Shown: piece by piece, positions 53,573 to 64,000 of the stretch
Position numbering within the stretch: position 1 is the stretch's first letter
How the letters are laid out: every line of letters starts with the position of its first letter
From: Zonotrichia leucophrys gambelii
Lineage: Eukaryota; Chordata; Aves; Passeriformes; Passerellidae
Direction: 5' to 3'
Assembly: GCF_028769735.1 (NCBI RefSeq)
Contig: NC_088172.1
Coordinates: 59,613,075-59,677,074, forward strand
DNA: 64,000 bases
Notes under the pieces: generated by a model
The model's input: the letters and a program-made list of their open reading frames with translations, nothing else
Told to the model about the DNA's origin: nothing
Databases searched by the model: none
Made by a program: the position numbers and the translations under genes

Positions 53573-56500
53573 CTGCCAAGGGAATTGGACACAAATGCAG
53601 TTACAAACAAGAGGGGAAACACACAGAGGCACAAAGTGAACTAGAGAAAAGTTGAGCATGGCAGGTTCCTGAGTTACAGCTGGTAGTACCTTAAAGAGAT
53701 TCACATCCACGATGGTTTGAAGAAGGTAACACAAAAATAACCCCCTGAAACCATCTGAAGAAGGTAAGTTTACAATTCAGTTTCTGTCAGTGTTTATGGA
53801 AAAAAGCATGGCTGTCAGGCATGCTTCCTGTACTGCCTAAGGAGCTTCAGCAAAACTGGTTATATCAGGGATTCCATTCAGATGGATATTACCAAATTCT
53901 TCACAAGCATCAAACATGTCTGTAAGCTAGATTTGGATTTCTGATTTTTTTACCTAAACAATGCAAATATTTCCATTAAATTTTGGTTCAAGTCCCACAG
54001 GCATTCCAGTGCTCTGCAGATGCATAATATATTTTAAGATCTACCTGTAATAATTCTTAATGGCCTAAATTCTAGGCTTCAGCAAAATGAACAAGCTGAC
54101 AGTTTAATATCACTGTATGTGCTAACAGAGATACAATTTTATGGGGTTTTAATAATAATAATACTGATAAGCACAGATCAATATGAGTTAAGAACGTCTG
54201 CATTAAATCACACAGCATTTCTTTCCTCATTTTAGATATTATTTTTCTAAGGATGTACCATGACAGCAGCCTTCACAACTGTATGGTTAAAACCTCCACT
54301 CCATGTACCAACAAGAAAACTTCATTTACTTAAAAGAACAGGGAAAAAACTCTACTTTAACCAGAGATTTTATGCAGAAAGCCAGTGAGTGGGGTGGTTC
54401 CCAGAGCAAACACCACCTTTAGAATGACACTGATAATGCTGAAAGTATTAGGGTTACAATAAGCAACACAACCCCTCTGGATAAACAGACACACGAATAA
54501 TCACAGGTTTGATCTGTAACAAAAATATTCTGCTGCTGCTGGGTACAGTAATCTCACTGGTGGCTAAATGCCTATTCCACATCTTTACTGTGATTTATTT
54601 CAGTACAGATTTTAAAATCTGGATCCACCAAAGTGTCTCAGTGATGCTTCCAGCTACTTGTAAGAGCTTTGTCTATCCACTCTCAAAATGATGCACAGCC
54701 ATACTCTTGCACCCAAAAGCCTCACTCTCCACATGTTAGAAAAAGCCAAGAGGCTTCAAGCCCCTCTGTGACAAGGCCTGGGTAAACATCAGACAATGGA
54801 CATGCCAGTGGAGGGGTAGACAGGAACAAGACAAAAAATATTGGCCAGAAAACCAAATGGTGGGCTTGGTGTACGGCTGCCTTCTGACTGGATTGTTGCT
54901 GGAGTTTCCTCCCAGCACACGGGAGAGGCAGGAGAAAAGCAGGGCAGACTCAGCTGGACAATCTACCAAGCAAACCCTGGAGACAAGGCTACTGGCCAAG
55001 TGGGGGCAAGCATGGGTGAGTGAACATTTCAAACTACAGACAAATGGCCCTTGTTGGATGCCACAGAAAAGGACAACTTGCTGAAAGGATCAGAAGTCAT
55101 ACAAGCATTGAGTTAAATGCCAACAGTGACCTTCACAAAAGCATTTAAGGTACAGGTCTTCAGGGCAAGTCTGAAAGTGACACAACAAGGTCACCACAGT
55201 ACCTAATATGATCACAATGTAATGGAAAAAAAGTGAAACTTGAATTACTAGAATGAATGGCATCTTTATTTCTTGATACATTTCTCCTTTTATAAGATTT
55301 TTCATTTTAAAGTCTTTGGTGTGGAAAAAGGTCAATTTTTAAAACACACTAAATTACTAAAAATAAAATTACTAAAACTACTAAAACTAAATTACTAAAA
55401 ATAATGGTATTTTGAAACCAAATTTTTATGCCCAAAAGTCAAAAACACGTTCTCTTGGAAGAGGAAGAAAAAGATTCATACTTAAAAGCAGGCTCTCTCT
55501 TATTGCTGAAATTTGTGTTTCTCAATGCAGGATCACAGCCTCTCATCAGTCACTGAGTAAGTGATGATCACCCCAATTCTTAATCCAGCACTGTGCTGGA
55601 GCACACACAAGGAAGGAAATAAGGAAAGAGGGAAAGATGCTTCTCTGGAAGTTCATGGCTGATTTTGCCAAAAGTAATATCTGACTAAACAGCAGTCCCA
55701 GGTGAAAAAGCAAGAAATATCCTGGCCATGGAAGTAAAATGCATATGCCACCTCTAACATACATTAAACACAGTAGTTAAAGGTTAAAGGAGCAAACAAA
55801 TAGAGAGAGCCTTTTTTGGAGGGAGATTTTGATAAAACCTGACCCTGAATATGAAGGGAACAGTGTCCAATAAGCAGTAAAAGCAGGAAATCAAAACCAG
55901 AAAAATCAGTACCTCTGCCAAAACCATGCACTACAGCAATCTGAAATTGGGAAGTCCCTATGTCTTGCAAAAATCTATTGGATAGGCCATACTACCTCAC
56001 AGATCCAGCTCTCTTAAAAAATAAAATCCAGGAAAAACCAAAAAACTGGAAGGCAAACAAAGTAATAATACAGATCTCAGGCAGAAGCATGTCCTGTGTT
56101 CAAAAATACTCTACCAAATCCTATCCACAAACCCACATGGCAGCCCACCCTCCTGCCCCAGACCCACATCCTGTTACTTACTAAAAGCAAGCCACAGCAC
56201 CCGACCTCCTCTACCCACTGTGATGAAGTCAAACAGCACAAGACTCAAAAATACGTTCTTGAAACATCAACACACAGGCTGAAGATTCAGGAAATGGGTG
56301 TCAGATGAAGAAAAGGATGAGTCAAAATATACTAAAGAAAAAAAGTAACACCAGCAAGAGAACAGAAAAACAACTCAACATCATGGAAACTATTGAGAAA
56401 ATAAAACCCCTTCAAGTCATAGCTAGAGCTGATAACACAAACTGCAGCTCCAGTTGCCAGAACTTCCCATTATAAGCCCCATACCTCTCTTAATTAAAAT

Positions 56501-59500
56501 CTCTGCCACACTGTGGACTCATGGTGGAAGTTTCTGTATGAAGCATGGCTACTGTGGTCTTTGGCTGATGAGTCGTGGAAGGTCTGCTTCTATTTTATTT
56601 TAAAGTTCTTACCTCAAATACATTCAGTGATTTACAAAATAGGGTAAAGGAAGAATGCTTTGTTTGCCTATATTAAAAATACTACCATTCATTAAAAAGT
56701 TTCCATGATGTTATGCTTTGTGTTGGACTCAATATTCCCCCTAAATATACTCCACCTCAGGAACATGCCTGCCTCCCCTTACTTTCACATATTATGCCCA
56801 AAGTATGAATAGTAAAAAACAAAACAAAATTAAAATTTGTATATGCTAAGCAGGATTTGTCACCTAAGCTAGTTGCAGATTTCACTAGAGAGACCATGCC
56901 CAAAATACTGAGTCTGTGTGAGACTGAGTAAACACTGCCAGTATGTGCCTACTGTACAGTACACACTGACAAGGATATTCAAATCCAGAGAGAAAAATTC
57001 TTCCCAGAAATTAATTTTCACAACTCCAAGAGGGAACTATGATGCTTGCCATCAGAGAATAGAAGTGAGCCTCCATCTGTGATTTCAGGCATAAGAAACC
57101 TGAACTACTTACAGCAAAATGGGTAAAGGTGACTAAGAGAGAAGAAAGCTGTGGGAAAGAAGATACCAGAACTCAGCAGCAGCAGATTATAAGAACAAAC
57201 CACATCAGGAACAGGTGACTAAATCACAAAAAGATACACATAAACACAGAGGAGATCACACAGACAAGCATTAGAATAAGTTCTATCTCAGAACTTGAAA
57301 ATAGCACCAAAAATCCCTCTGTTCTCATTCATGTTTCTGTGTTATGAAGTCTCACAATCCAGTTATAACAATTAGATGTTAAAAACCTACTGCTGCCAGC
57401 AGTTGTGCCACCTGCAGGGGTAAAGGCTTCTAAATGATTTTAAAATGTTCTCTGCTGATAATGCATGACTGGCCAGCTCCATGGGCGTAACTCCTGAACC
57501 ATCAGGAACAAAGACTGCCACCAAAAATACCTGTTTCAAGAAGTCTAAAGCAACAGTTTCCATCAGCCAAACAGACAGGAGAAATTCTAAACCAACATTA
57601 GTCCACACCTCCTGTATGCACACACTGCAGCCAGGACTTTACTCACCTGAACCAGCCTCTCCCCTCCATTCAAAGGAACCTGACTGAATTAGTGCAGTGA
57701 CAAAACAATACTGGGTCCATGAATGAGCAATAGGGCTCACTGCTGGCACTGAAAGATTTTAATTGCTGATGTTCATGAGAAAAATAATTTCCAAGCATTT
57801 CAGCAAGAAGTGATGTATAAGAACAGATTCATGTATGCCTTGTGTACCCAAAACTTTCAGCAGTGCTCAAAACTCAGGATGGGACAACAGCCTTATTTGC
57901 TGCAGCTGAAACTTTTTCACTTTCTGCAAAGTTGCTAGAGACAGCTTTGTTCTCACTCATAAAGCTTGCACTGTTAAAATACTGGGGGGTTTGGTTTTTT
58001 CTTTTCCAGTTTAGCTCAATTCTTCCTAATGCTCACTTCAGTGGTGGTTAACACTCCACTTTCTCACTGCAGAATTTCCTTCCACAAAACACCTTATCTT
58101 CAGTATCCCAAGCTCTCAGAATGTGGGAATGCTGTCCTGACAGGCTGCAGTGGAGCTAATGAATGGCAGAATTGCTGTCTCCTGGTGCTGTCCTCCACAG
58201 CCCCACAGCCTGCACATTCCAGATGCAAGCAAACCCACATGCAGATTTTTACACAAACACTTCCAAAACACTTAGAGACAAATACAAAAAGATAATGTAA
58301 AGAGATTGTGCTCCCAACTCCACATAGGAAAAATCCAACATATTATGGTCTGGCAAGAAAATGAGACATAGTCTACAGTTGTGAAATAGGATTAACTGCT
58401 ACTTTATGACTAGGAACAACAGGTTCAAAGTGCTGAAGATCCCCTACTTTATGAGAGGCTACATTGCCTCTTCAGGATGCTTTGGCAAAAAACCATTAGA
58501 CCTGCCAAGCTACAAAAGTTCATGAGGAAACCCTCTTTCATAATCAAATATTAACATCAGCCTTCTGCAGGTTTACAGCTGCTGCATGTTACACAGGACT
58601 TTGCACACTGTGTCCTTATCCAATATCACACTTTCTTCCTGGCTTCTTTTATGAGGAAAACGATGAACAGGTATAAAGTTAATGCATGAAGAGTCAAGTA
58701 CCTTAGATTTTTTGGTCCTCTTGTCATCATCTTCATCTTCAGAGTGGTGGTGCTTTTTCTTTTTCTGTTTTTTAGCCAAGTGTGACTGACTTGTGTGAGA
58801 CTCTTCCACATCCTCATCCAGCACAAGGTCATACTTGGCACTGATGGCGCAGGTTAAGGACAGTTCTGTTTCCCAATATCAGTAAGGAGCAGAACACAAC
58901 AGCCCAGGAAGCAAACCAATCCCTGTTTATCTAACAAGCATTTACCAAGACTTAACACGTATTTCAGGCAGAACACAGTTGTACACACTGAAAAAAAAAT
59001 CAGCTGTGCTAAAATCACTGAAGTCTGTCCTGTTAAACAATACAGCCAGGCTGCATTCTCCTTTCTTATCTACCTGGGGATATCTAGAACAACCTATGGT
59101 GTTTTCTCTCTTGCTTATCACAAGCAAAGTATAATCTTAGAGAATGATTTAATATTAATACTAGAATGGCCTCATTTCGGAGGCAGAAGGTCCTCTCTGA
59201 AATTACTTGGGAACTCTGTTATGCCATATGCCATTCCAGGGCTGTGGACTAGGAATATTATTTACCTGCACACAACATGGAAGTGAAACAGCACATTTTG
59301 ATTTGACTAAATTCATCAAAGTGAAAACCACAAAATATTAAATGCCATCTCAAACACCAAATGGTAATATGAGCTAGAAGGCAAACACCCATTGGGCAGT
59401 CTTTAAAAATAAGAAGGCTTTTCCCAGGCTGTTTTCATAAATTCTACTTAATTAAAAAAGTACCTTTGAAAAGAAAAGGATACTCTTGCTTTGGTTTAAC

Positions 59501-62117
59501 CTTTTCTTTCAGAGCAAATTTTGAAGGTTTGTCACGGTCCTTCTCATAGTCCTTGAAATCTTCTTTGGTATACCGCCCACCTGTCCACAAAAAAATATGT
59601 TCATTTCACTCTAACCACAGACACAACCAACACCCACAACTATCATTGAATTCTGATGATGATTTAGGGGCTCTTTATAACCACAGAGAGCTCCAGAGCA
59701 GGATACAGTTCCAGAAACACTGACATCAGCATAACAGAGTAGTAAAGAGCAGGACAAGTTGGGATGTTCTGTCCTTCTCTTGCTTGCAGACTCCATTAAA
59801 CAACACCCAGCTTTCTGCTCATTCGTGTCCAGTGGAGACAACACATAAAGAGGATCACAAAGCAGGATTCAGCAACTGGCTCAGTCTCACTTCTATTACA
59901 GGTCCTATATCACACTACTTAAAATTGTGTTACCCTGAAAGCCCACAGACTGTTTTCATTATTAAATGATTTTTTGCTCTGGTCTGCACGGAGGGAAACC
60001 TCTGAGGCAGCTACAGCTCAAGAATTCAAACGGAAGACTATGACTAAAACGGTTCACGTCCAGATTTAAAGAGGAACACGATGGATTTCGGCTTCCATTC
60101 ACGGAAGCGCCAATGCGCGGATCAACGAACCGCGGCAGCGTGCTGCCCTCTCGCGGCCACGCTCAGAACTGCAACACTCGCTGGCCAGACCAGAAACCGG
60201 CGCCCAGGGTGGAAGGGCATTTTTGGGGTAACACGTAAGCACGAGATGACAATACAGTTAGCTTTCCAATATTTTGGACAACTTAGACCCCAGGTAAAGT
60301 TTCCCACGCAGGGAGTCAATACAGGATGCACTACAGCACCTGGTATGGACAGAATAGAGTCAGCTCTGTGCAGGACAGGTTCCAGTATCTCTGTGCTCAT
60401 GGCCACAACCCTACCTGGAGACACCGCGCGCCAACAGCTGAGGGCTGACTGCATTCTCACAAGAACACACACAAGAATGTCACCAATGCAATGCACAGAC
60501 ATCTCTCCAAGTCCAGTGTTCTGCTCATGCCCCCAGTATTCAAATAATCATTGCATCCACCTCTTCCACCACCCTTTTCCTCACAAAACATCCTCAAACA
60601 CCTGAAACTGGGTTTTTGTAACATACAATCTATCATGCAGTACATTTGACCTAGAGGGGGTGAAGAGCAGAAATCCCTGGCCTCAATACTGACTTTTTCT
60701 TGTATGCACCTGACTGTCAAACAGTGAATAAAGAAACTAGAAAATAACAATGTATCAGCATATTATTTTGCTAGTAAGTAATATATATCAAAAAAATCAT
60801 GTCCAAAATTTGAGACAAAAAAAATGTTTAGAGGCAAAATGACATTGGCCAAAAAGGTAATCAGTGCAATGCAATGGTCATGTAACAGTAGGAAGCCCTT
60901 CTACTTTTTCTAATGAAACAAATGAAGGGAAGAACTAACAACTGTGTTGGCTCTATTTATTACAGGACCAGGAACATTTATATGCCTGAAGATGAGATGA
61001 TTTAAACTCCTAACTCTTTATATAATGCTTAGTTTAGAAATCATGGCTTGTTAAGTTATGAGGATCAAAGAATTGCAAATATACCTACCTTTTCCCTTCC
61101 ATTTAATCTTTGCAACAGACTGGCTAAAATCCACATGTATCCGTCTGTCATCTATCAGCACATTGTCCATTTTGAAGTAGGCTTTCTCACAGTCTTCCTC
61201 CTGATATAAACCAGGAAAATCTTGAGTCATGATTATTTCATAGGAATATTCACACAAAAGCTCAAACAGAAATTCAACTGCTTAGTGGCATACATTTCTT
61301 TCTGAAATTGCCTAAAGCACCCTCGTTCTTGAATTGTACCATTTCAAAAGAAATAGTTATGCTTTCTCTGACTATCAGCATTTCAATCCCAATTCTTCAG
61401 CTCATTTCAGTATTTAAAAAATTGCCCATCCAGCTGCATATTTGGCACATGTAACACACTCGGGGGGAAAAAAAAGGAAAACAGAACAACTGAGAGAAGT
61501 TCCATTTGAACTACATAAATTGTCTAAAGGAAAGTGAGACCATTTTCCAGTGTTGTCCTCACAGATGAGAGATAGCAGGACACACAAAGCTACCCACCAC
61601 CAAGAGAACTATTGCCATCCATCTCACAGTAAGGGCAGTGTGTCGATACAGTGGGCATCATTTACAAGCCCAGAAGAGAAAACCACGGAAAACCTGGATC
61701 CATCTTATTCCATACACCCTCCTTTTTTTATGCTGCATGCTCCTAGCATTCCTTTCTTCAACTCTTCCAAGACCTAATGCACTCTGGGGGAAAAAAGGGC
61801 CAGATCCCCTCCCACTGGTTCCAAGACAGTCTAAGTACATTTTTGTACTGGCTGCTCAAACAGAGACAGACTTGCATATTGACTCATTTAGGACCCACAA
61901 CTTCTATAACCAAGTTATAGTTTCTCTCAGTAAGAGAAAATACTAGCTATTCCACACTTGAAGATGTCAGTGTTTTTCCTAGACAGAAGTATACCAAAAA
62001 GGGGCTTTTACAAGCAGGATCTACATACAGTTCATACCTAAAACCCATACCTTTTCAAACTCAATGAATGCATAACAAAGAGATTCACCAGTCTTCCAGT
62101 CTCGGATCACTTCACAA
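53357..62117 (-). CDS. PPIL4: PPIL4, cyclophilin-like peptidyl-prolyl isomerase 4, C-terminal five exons (5' end outside window)
   Basis: PPIL4 is a nuclear protein with an N-terminal cyclophilin domain, a central RRM and a basic RS-like tail, associated with spliceosomes. Exons in transcript order are 62117-62051, 61200-61089, 59580-59484, 58840-58702 and 53572-53357. They join in phase. The first two carry the second half of the RRM: RNP1-like [11 protein letters not shown], then [20 protein letters not shown] and [17 protein letters not shown]. The third encodes a charged linker ([16 protein letters not shown]). The fourth encodes acidic and His/Lys-rich low complexity. The last encodes [14 protein letters not shown] and ends [17 protein letters not shown], the expected C terminus. 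The cyclophilin domain lies beyond 64,000. Similarity to human PPIL4 is high in the RRM and at the C terminus. Confidence 0.95.
53573..58701 (-). other. PPIL4: PPIL4 intron, 5.1 kb
   Basis: A GT-AG intron (GTACTTGAC donor). It contains an ACTAAAA-type tandem repeat at 55,348-55,404. I looked for an exon matching the Tyr/Glu-rich segment that human PPIL4 has before its RS tail and did not find one. Confidence 0.8.
55348..55404. repeat. AT-rich tandem repeat (ACTAAAA units)
   Basis: Irregular repeats of AAATTACTAAAA and ACTAAAACT run for about 57 bases. Confidence 0.85.
58702..58840 (-). CDS. PPIL4: PPIL4 exon, acidic and His/Lys-rich linker
   Basis: It begins with the last base of a split Asp codon, encodes [20 protein letters not shown], a [10 protein letters not shown] stretch and [14 protein letters not shown], and ends in phase 0 at AAG|GTACTT. 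Confidence 0.9.
58841..59483 (-). other. PPIL4: PPIL4 intron
   Basis: The donor is GTATCC after CAAGA and the acceptor CGCCATCAG. Nothing else was recognised. Confidence 0.82.
59484..59580 (-). CDS. PPIL4: PPIL4 exon, linker after the RRM
   Basis: It encodes [31 protein letters not shown] and two bases of Asp. The phase with both neighbours, and the match to the vertebrate protein, select the weak donor CAAGA|GTATCC over a stronger-looking AAAG|GTACTT 20 bases downstream, which would shift the frame. Confidence 0.88.
59581..61088 (-). other. PPIL4: PPIL4 intron with a small CpG cluster
   Basis: A GT-AG intron. A CpG-dense patch at about 60,100-60,240 includes a CTCF-like motif at 60141-60159. 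No exon was recognised. Confidence 0.82.
60141..60159 (-). promoter_or_regulatory. CTCF-like motif (candidate)
   Basis: TGCTGCCCTCTCGCGGCCA fits 17 of 19 positions of the reverse CTCF consensus as I recall it. It lies in a CpG-dense patch inside an intron. Confidence 0.3.
61089..61200 (-). CDS. PPIL4: PPIL4 exon, RRM second half
   Basis: It encodes [37 protein letters not shown] and one base of Gly. The acceptor is TATATCAG and the donor GTAGGT. Confidence 0.95.
61201..62050 (-). other. PPIL4: PPIL4 intron
   Basis: An 850-base GT-AG intron with donor GTATGGG. Nothing else was recognised. Confidence 0.88.
62051..62117 (-). CDS. PPIL4: PPIL4 exon, RRM RNP1 region
   Basis: It completes a split Ser codon and encodes [20 protein letters not shown] and EK. 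The acceptor is a T tract plus CAG. Confidence 0.95.
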
Positions 62118-64000
62118 CTGAAAAAATGATAGGAAATTAAAATGTCAACACTGTTGGAGCAAAAAATGTAGGGTAGGAAAGCACTGCTAACAAGGACAAA
62201 TAAGTTAAAAAAATAACCCAAAATACCCCAACCCACAAAACCTAAACACCTTGAAGGTATTAAAACACTTGATTCTGAGATCCCCTATTGCAAGAAAAAA
62301 ATGCATGATTGCATTTTTGCTTTTTCAAAGCAAAAAACATTGCTTTGAGCAACTACACTGAACTCACAGGCGGTTACCATGAAGCACAAAACTATAGATG
62401 AATTTCTAATCAATGAAACAAAATACACTTTCCAACATTACTGTTTGTTTTTAATTTTTTGCATTTCACTAATGCAAGACCAGAAATCCCACATTCTGTT
62501 TTCTCTGTCATTTTAAGCAAAAGTTTAAACAAACATCCTGTGACAAACTTTCTCTTCTTGGCAAGCACCTCTTCAGCAGCCCAACTTTTTATCATGCAGG
62601 TCACTGGGCAAAAATAAGAAGCCTGAAAGTACTGAGTAAGTAGTGCAAAATGGGAAGAATATAGTATTGTATCAGTATTGCACAACTCTTGTACTGGATG
62701 TAAGAATTCTGACTACAGGATGCTGGAGGAGGGCACGCAGGCAACAAGGGCAGGATATGTGGCATTAAGGTGAGAAAAATGTGAGACATGTAGAAAGGAA
62801 GTGACAAATCAGGATCCGGAATCAAAAGATGATCAAGGCTGAAAGAAAAAAAATCTGGGAGGGAAAAGAAAAAAAAGTAGACCATAAGACTGTTGAGACA
62901 AACTACGGGAATTCCTAGCAGCAGAGGGCAGAATGATTTTGTGCAAGAACCCTCCTTCATGGATTATTTAGAGAACCTATCTGAATGTAGAAGGACTGCA
63001 GAAGAGTGACAACTCTAACAGAGATACAAAAAATTAGAAATCCTTACAGCATAGAGAAATCACACTGGAGTAGTGTGAGTAGCATACAATGCAAATTTCC
63101 CTCACACACACAGACAGTGCAGTTTGGGATCTGGAAGCCTGCAGACCTGTGTGCCAGTACTGCTCAAACTGCTAGAAACTCTAGGCAGAACAAAGTTAGC
63201 ATCCATCTGAATACACACGGCCTACGCCAGACCACCTGAATAAACTTAAGTGAAATGCTCTAACAGAGTCAATGTTCATGTGTGGTGATGATGATCCATT
63301 CCATGAAGTCTTTTGAAATCCCTCTGCAAATTCTAATAAACTCCTGCACCAAAAGCTTTTGGGGAAAGTAAGCAGAAAGGGTATAAGGAACATCTCTGCA
63401 TCGATAAACATGCAGCAAGATAAGCATGGGTTGAACCGTAACTGTATATTATAAAAAAACCCAAAAAAACCCCAATTAAAAAAACAACTTTAGCATTCAC
63501 TAGAAAAGGAGTTAAGAGTAAAACAGAGAACAAAACTGTTCCACTATACATCTGTAATTTCCTCAAAACTGTGTGCAGTTCGGGTTCTGTCATCTTGAGA
63601 TGAAAACAAAAGAACAGGAAAAGGACAAGAAAAGCGAAACAAGGTAATTAAGTCTGTACTATGAAGAAGCATGAATATGTAGCTAAGTGCTCTTGGCAAG
63701 GGAAAAAAAAAACTTTGGGGTGTAGGACAGAGGAGTGTAGGAAAGCAGATTTCACTGCCCATTCGGTCTTTTGGTAGCAGTACTAGGAGCAATCAGCTGA
63801 AACTACCAGAAGCCAAGGTCAAAACTGAGAAGGGCAGCAGGAACAAGGAACACCTTACAAGAAGTGCATCAGACACCACAGATGTTTGGTGCTTTATCCC
63901 AAACCACACATACTCCCACAGGAAAGAAAATCCCAGAGACTCTATCCAGCTCACTGAGCATCTGACATAAAAACTGCTGAAGGGAGTGAGAGGATGGGGG
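62118..64000 (-). other. PPIL4: PPIL4 intron (continues beyond window)
   Basis: No upstream PPIL4 exon was found up to the window end. A CTCF-like motif in plus orientation lies at 62915-62933 (CTAGCAGCAGAGGGCAGAA). No repeats were recognised. Confidence 0.78.

Overview
The window is vertebrate nuclear DNA, almost certainly from a bird. Three genes with vertebrate exon structure lie in the order TAB2 (+), ZC3H12D (-), PPIL4 (-), an order I recall from human chromosome 6q and from birds. The interspersed repeats are CR1 LINE fragments, the dominant LINE of birds. A songbird is my best guess, from the very young ERV-L-like provirus, but this is inference.

Layout. Positions 1-11.3 kb hold the 3' part of TAB2: four coding exons (coiled coil and C-terminal NZF zinc finger) and a long 3' UTR. 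Intergenic DNA follows to 14.78 kb. Positions 14,781-21,516 are a complete provirus flanked by a 5-bp target duplication (CAAGG). Its two LTRs differ by a single 1-bp indel as far as I can read. Inside are a lysine-tRNA-type primer binding site, an unusual multi-pass membrane-protein ORF that starts at the first AUG, a gag-like ORF with no AUG near its start, an in-frame UAG with a downstream stem, and an intact protease-RT-RNase H-integrase ORF. There is no env. Positions 21.5-33.8 kb are intergenic, with CR1 fragments, a tetranucleotide microsatellite, an orphan CpG-rich block (27.5-28.4 kb) and simple repeats.

Positions 34.2-42.9 kb hold ZC3H12D (Regnase-4), with five coding exons giving a 620-codon ORF: a UBA-like N terminus, a PIN/NYN RNase with all four catalytic Asp, and a CX5CX5CX3H finger. 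Its last eight residues and stop codon lie in an antisense-inserted CR1 that appears to have cut off the end of the C-terminal domain. Positions 42.9-53.3 kb are intergenic, with a small CR1 piece and two ~374-bp direct copies of an unidentified repeat. Positions 53.3-64 kb hold the 3' half of PPIL4: five exons covering the second half of the RRM, a linker and an RS/KR-rich tail. The cyclophilin domain and the start lie beyond the window.

TAB2 (adaptor reading K63 ubiquitin for TAK1/NF-kB) and ZC3H12D (RNase that dampens inflammatory mRNAs) act on opposite sides of the same inflammatory response. PPIL4 is a nuclear, spliceosome-associated cyclophilin. The most unusual system is the provirus architecture: ORF1 (membrane protein) - AUG-less gag - UAG - pol.
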